A stretch of DNA of 7,836 bases from Chromatiales bacterium (GTDB lineage Bacteria; Pseudomonadota; Gammaproteobacteria; SZUA-152), in the NCBI GenBank assembly GCA_026999335.1, contig JALTPW010000844.1, positions 1-7,836 of the forward strand, given 5' to 3'. Below the pieces are notes generated by a model that was given only the letters and a program-made list of their open reading frames with translations, was not told the DNA's origin and did not search any database. The number at the start of each line of letters is the position of its first letter. Positions within the stretch are counted from its first letter, which is position 1. The position numbers and the translations under genes are program-made. This document shows, in pieces, positions 4,642-7,836 of the stretch.

Positions 4642-7203
4642 TTACGGCTTCGTCGGTAGACAAATACGAAACGTAGAGCCTTCGCCCGGTGCGCTGTGGA
4701 CGACACTGATGCTACCACCCAGCATTTCAACAAAACGCCGGCAGATAGCCAGGCCCAGGCCAGTTCCCTCGTATTCCCGCTCACTGCTTGTATCCGCCTG
4801 CTCGAAGGTGTTGAAAATACGCGCCTGGTCGGCAGAGGCAATACCTATGCCAGTATCCGTGACCTCAATAACCACCTCACCATCGACTTGCCGGCAGGAC
4901 AGCGTAACCGAACCGGTCTCGGTAAACTTGATGGCATTGCCCAGCAGGTTGACCAACACCTGTCGCAGCTTGCCTCGGTCGGAAACCAGGCTCTCCAAGC
5001 AGCGACTCTCCCATTGCAATGCCAGCCCCTTGGCAGTGGCCAGGGGTTTCATCAAGGCATGAATCTCTTCCAGGAACGGCGCCAGAAGGAACCGCTCGGT
5101 AACAATATCAACCCGGCCCGCTTCCACTTTGGACAGATCGAGAATATCATTGATCAACGCCAACAGGTGGCGCGCAGAACCATAGACCATGCCCAATTGC
5201 TTGCTCTGCTCTTCATTGACCGGCCCTGCCATGCCATCTTTGAGCACCCCCGTAAAGCCAATAATGGCGTTCAGCGGGGTACGCAATTCATGGCTCATAT
5301 TAGCCAGAAATTCCGATTTGCTGCGATTGGCACGCTCGGCCAGATCACGTGCCGCCGCCAGGTCACGCTCCATCTGCATGCGTTCGGTCAGATTGACCAG
5401 AATGCCCAGCGACACCGTCTGCCGGCCCATTTTGATCAGCATGATGGACAGCAATCCTTCCAGCAATTTGCCGGTATCGGTACGAAAAACCATTTCCCGA
5501 TTAAGCAGCTGACCCTGCTCGGATAATGCCGCCATGACAGAATCACGCGCCGAGGGGTCGAGATAAAGCTCCTGCATATTGCGCCCCACCAAAGACCGAG
5601 AAGTGCTTTCGATTTCCTGCTCGGCATGTGGGTTGGCCATCAGGATCTCCCCCTCCAGTGAAACGACAACAACTGACAAGGGAATTGCGTTCAAGATGGT
5701 CTTCAACTGTTTCTCGCTCTCACGCAGTTGCTCCTCTGCCGCCTTCAGATCGGTGATGTCGCGCAGGGTACCCATCCGACGCAGCACGCGCCCCGACGCA
5801 TCCCGGCTGACCGCGCGGCCCTCGGCACGGATAATCGCATAGCTGCCATCGCGGCGGCGTACCCGGTAATCCAACACCAGGGAACTCTCCCGTCCCGGAT
5901 CATTGGCCTCATAGTCGGCCAGGGCCTGTACCCTTTTTTCACGATCATCCGGATGAACCAGCTCGACCCAGGCCTGATTGGTGGTGGGTACGGCATCATC
6001 GACATAACCCAGATCATGAAACAGACGCGGACTGAAGTAGCGCTCATCGGTCTTGGTATCCCAGTCCCAAACGCTTTCCTTGACAGCGGCAATCGCCTGC
6101 TCGTAGCGCGCATCACTGGTGCGCAAGGCGGCCTCGGTCTCCTCACGGCGCCGGATCTCACGCTGCAGGCGCCGATTCCACCACAGCACCAAAAACAGAA
6201 TCGGCAAAGCCACGGCAATCGTCAGCAACACCGCCCGCCATAAAGCCCGACGATCCACGGCCTGGGTATACTCAAAACGCACCGCGAACCAGCGGCTCTT
6301 GATCGCCTGCCATTGCTGCGGTGAAACATGCTCGATCGCCTTGTTGAGTATAGCCACCAATTGCGGCCAGTCCTTGCGTACACCGATACTCTGCTCGAAG
6401 CTATACGGCGTCGGTGCGGCGACCTTGATGTCTGTCATCCCCAACTTGTCCATGACCCAGGATGTCGCGTTCAGATTGCCCACATAGGCACTCACCTCGC
6501 CTCGACTCAGCGCGTATAATGCCTCCGAGGTATTGGCGTAGGTACGCAATACCAGCTCAGGGTGATGCCGCCGTAGCAGATCCTCGGTGGCGTACGCCTG
6601 CTCCACCGCCACCCGCTTGCCAGACAAATCGGCAAGACTGGTCACGAAGCGGGTGTTTTTGTGCACGAAAATGACATAGGGATAGACAAAGTAGGGTTGG
6701 GTGAAATGAAGGAATTCCAGGCGATCCACCGTTGCCCGCACGGCCGGTAAGACATCAACTTCATGCTTGCGCGCCCTGTCTATCACCTCTGCCCAGCCCA
6801 GCTCCGGGACAGGCGTCATGGTCGTTCCCAGCATCGCATTCAGCAGGGCGATGACATCAGCGCCGATCCCCCGGTAACTGCCCTGTTCATCGACAAATTC
6901 AAACGGTGGCCAGGCTGGATCCACACCCAAACGAATCTCGGGATGGTTCGCCAGCCAGCGCCGCTCATCGGCCGACAGCCCAAGTTTGGCAAACGGTTCG
7001 CCCCGTGGTTCGGCGGCGGCAGATGGAGAGGCCGGAGACAAAGAGGCCAGGTCAGCAGCCGACAGCAGCACCGGTAAACAAAGGCATGCAACCGGAACGG
7101 TCATGGCCCGTCCAGCGCGCAAAAGACATGAAATCCATTTCACCACCTCAATGCCCCCCCGGAATACCAAAGCCAAAACCTGTACTGCAATCTTTCGGAT
7201 CAT
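4642..7203 (-). CDS. Membrane sensor histidine kinase with periplasmic SBP domain and two PAS domains
   Basis: The 853-residue product is a BvgS/EvgS-like sensor without receiver or HPt. An N-terminal hydrophobic segment (about 34-50, MTVPVACLCLPVLLSAAD) looks like a signal peptide or anchor. Residues about 88-310 form an SBP_bac_3 (Venus-flytrap) domain: IRLGVDPAWPPFEFVDEQG, DRLEFLHFTQPYF, KRVAVEQAYATEDLL, YVGNLNATSWVM. A membrane helix follows (about 323-342), then a coiled linker, a PAS_3-type domain (about 375-487, ending MGTLRDITDLKAAEEQL) and a second PAS (about 500-608). HisKA has His638 in NMSHELRTPLNAIIGF; the ATPase domain has an N box (Asn752, Asn756), G1 DTGIG (783-787) and G2 GTGLG (813-817), all intact. 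It should sense a periplasmic small molecule plus a cytoplasmic PAS signal. The start is uncertain: ATG 7201-7203 lacks a good ribosome-binding site, and GTG codons 20-21 or Met34 are alternatives. It begins 57 bp after holA, a gap where I see nothing notable. Confidence 0.93.
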   Translation of the reverse strand: MIRKIAVQVLALVFRGGIEVVKWISCLLRAGRAMTVPVACLCLPVLLSAADLASLSPASPSAAAEPRGEPFAKLGLSADERRWLANHPEIRLGVDPAWPPFEFVDEQGSYRGIGADVIALLNAMLGTTMTPVPELGWAEVIDRARKHEVDVLPAVRATVDRLEFLHFTQPYFVYPYVIFVHKNTRFVTSLADLSGKRVAVEQAYATEDLLRRHHPELVLRTYANTSEALYALSRGEVSAYVGNLNATSWVMDKLGMTDIKVAAPTPYSFEQSIGVRKDWPQLVAILNKAIEHVSPQQWQAIKSRWFAVRFEYTQAVDRRALWRAVLLTIAVALPILFLVLWWNRRLQREIRRREETEAALRTSDARYEQAIAAVKESVWDWDTKTDERYFSPRLFHDLGYVDDAVPTTNQAWVELVHPDDREKRVQALADYEANDPGRESSLVLDYRVRRRDGSYAIIRAEGRAVSRDASGRVLRRMGTLRDITDLKAAEEQLRESEKQLKTILNAIPLSVVVVSLEGEILMANPHAEQEIESTSRSLVGRNMQELYLDPSARDSVMAALSEQGQLLNREMVFRTDTGKLLEGLLSIMLIKMGRQTVSLGILVNLTERMQMERDLAAARDLAERANRSKSEFLANMSHELRTPLNAIIGFTGVLKDGMAGPVNEEQSKQLGMVYGSARHLLALINDILDLSKVEAGRVDIVTERFLLAPFLEEIHALMKPLATAKGLALQWESRCLESLVSDRGKLRQVLVNLLGNAIKFTETGSVTLSCRQVDGEVVIEVTDTGIGIASADQARIFNTFEQADTSSEREYEGTGLGLAICRRFVEMLGGSISVVHSAPGEGSTFRICLPTKP

Positions 7204-7260
7204 GGGAAACTACAGGAATAAAGCGCTAACCGGAAGCGGTGGACACACAACCGCGGCAGT

Positions 7261-7836
7261 TCAGGCCAGCGCCAGTGGTCGAAATAATGCTACCCCGGCC
7301 ATCAACAGGCACAACTGCAACAGTTCATCCCAGGCATTTCCCGGCGCCCCCTTGGCCAGACGGTCGATACGCCCGGCGCGGCGCAGCATCTGCTGCCAAC
7401 GCAGAGCGTTGTGACGCTGCAGGCCGGCGCGCACCGCTGTTTTGCGTTTACCCCAGACCCGCGTCATGACCCGATCCAGCGGTGCACCCGCCTGTATCTG
7501 CGCGGCCATATCGGCCAGACTGCGGATCTCCCGCGCCAGTATCCACAACAGGCCCAGTGGCTCCGCACCCTCGGCACGCAGGCCCTCAAACATGCGCATC
7601 AGGTGCGGCACATCACCCAGCAGGGCCGTATCCACCAGGCCAAAAACATCGAAGCGCGCACTGTTGGCCACCGCCTCTTCCACCTGTTCAACGCTCAGCG
7701 CGCCGCCGGCGCAGGACAGCACCAGCTTCTCCACCTCCTGCGCCGCCGCCAGCAGATTGCCCTCCACCCGCTCGGCCAGCAGCGCCGCAGCGCCGGCCTC
7801 CGGCTGCAAGCCACGCGCACGCAGACGCTGTTCGAT
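7261..7836 (-). CDS. holA: DNA polymerase III subunit delta, C-terminal part
   Basis: The frame is open to the right edge and ends at TGA 7261-7263, giving the last 191 residues of a protein that is usually about 340 long; the N-terminal part lies outside the window. The first visible residues, IEQRLRARGLQPEAGAAALL, lead into AERVEGNLLAAAQEVEKL, a highly recognisable HolA signature that follows the AAA+-like ATPase core. The remainder is the C-terminal helical collar domain, with blocks such as DTALLGD, PLGLLWILAREIRSL and VWGKRKTAV. Delta opens the beta sliding clamp within the clamp-loader complex. The TTG near 7809 is an internal leucine codon, not a start. In gammaproteobacteria holA usually follows lptE and often lies near proA-nadD; here a signalling cassette intervenes. 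Confidence 0.95.
   Translation of the reverse strand: MEQRLRARGLQPEAGAAALLAERVEGNLLAAAQEVEKLVLSCAGGALSVEQVEEAVANSARFDVFGLVDTALLGDVPHLMRMFEGLRAEGAEPLGLLWILAREIRSLADMAAQIQAGAPLDRVMTRVWGKRKTAVRAGLQRHNALRWQQMLRRAGRIDRLAKGAPGNAWDELLQLCLLMAGVALFRPLALA

Noticed and set aside
4595..4663. Longer N-terminus for the lone receiver, starting at the upstream ATG
   Set aside because: It would add 23 residues unrelated to receiver domains and overlap the sensor kinase gene, while the internal ATG at 4594 has a strong AAGGA ribosome-binding site.
4696..5526. Plus-strand open frame of 276 codons opposite the kinase core
   Set aside because: It lies opposite the HisKA and ATPase motifs of the sensor kinase and shows no coherent domain of its own.
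5745..6218. Alternative minus-strand frame of 157 codons inside the sensor kinase gene
   Set aside because: It is an out-of-frame shadow; the main frame is continuous across the PAS domains without any frameshift sign.

Overview
The window looks like a chromosomal segment of a GC-rich gammaproteobacterium. This rests on the minus-strand housekeeping genes holA, proA and nadD, which belong to a conserved gammaproteobacterial neighbourhood (lptE-holA, proA-nadD-rsfS-rlmH), and on a GTAG-type REP sequence like those of Pseudomonas and relatives. I cannot name the genus. All recognised genes are on the minus strand, so transcription runs from high to low coordinates.

From right to left, the window opens with the C-terminal half of holA (DNA polymerase III delta subunit, 7261-7836). 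A three-gene signalling cassette follows. It consists of a membrane sensor kinase with a periplasmic solute-binding-protein domain and two PAS domains (4642-7203), a stand-alone receiver protein (4220-4594), and a cytoplasmic receiver-coiled coil-histidine kinase (2931-4223) joined to the receiver gene by an ATGA stop/start overlap. None of the three has a DNA-binding, cyclic-di-GMP or HPt domain, so the output of the relay lies elsewhere. The cassette sits between holA and proA, which are usually close together, so it looks like an insertion into a housekeeping block.

The 344-bp gap between the cassette and proA (2587-2930) carries an inverted pair of REP sequences (REPIN-like, 2620-2755) with a second inverted repeat nested inside it. 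Upstream of the pair are a plausible sigma70 promoter and an odd-length palindrome. Because the REP pair ends 33 bp before the proA start codon, it probably lies in the proA leader. proA (gamma-glutamyl phosphate reductase) and nadD (nicotinate-mononucleotide adenylyltransferase) follow, separated by 17 bp.

Immediately after the nadD stop codon, in the same frame, is a short relic resembling the C-terminal part of a REP-associated tyrosine transposase (457-642). The expected rsfS gene is absent there. Beyond it the DNA becomes AT-rich (about 37% G+C over bases 1-300 by hand count) and holds an unrecognised membrane protein gene that runs off the left edge (1-284). The left end therefore looks like a breakpoint where the conserved nadD-rsfS linkage was broken and foreign DNA joined.
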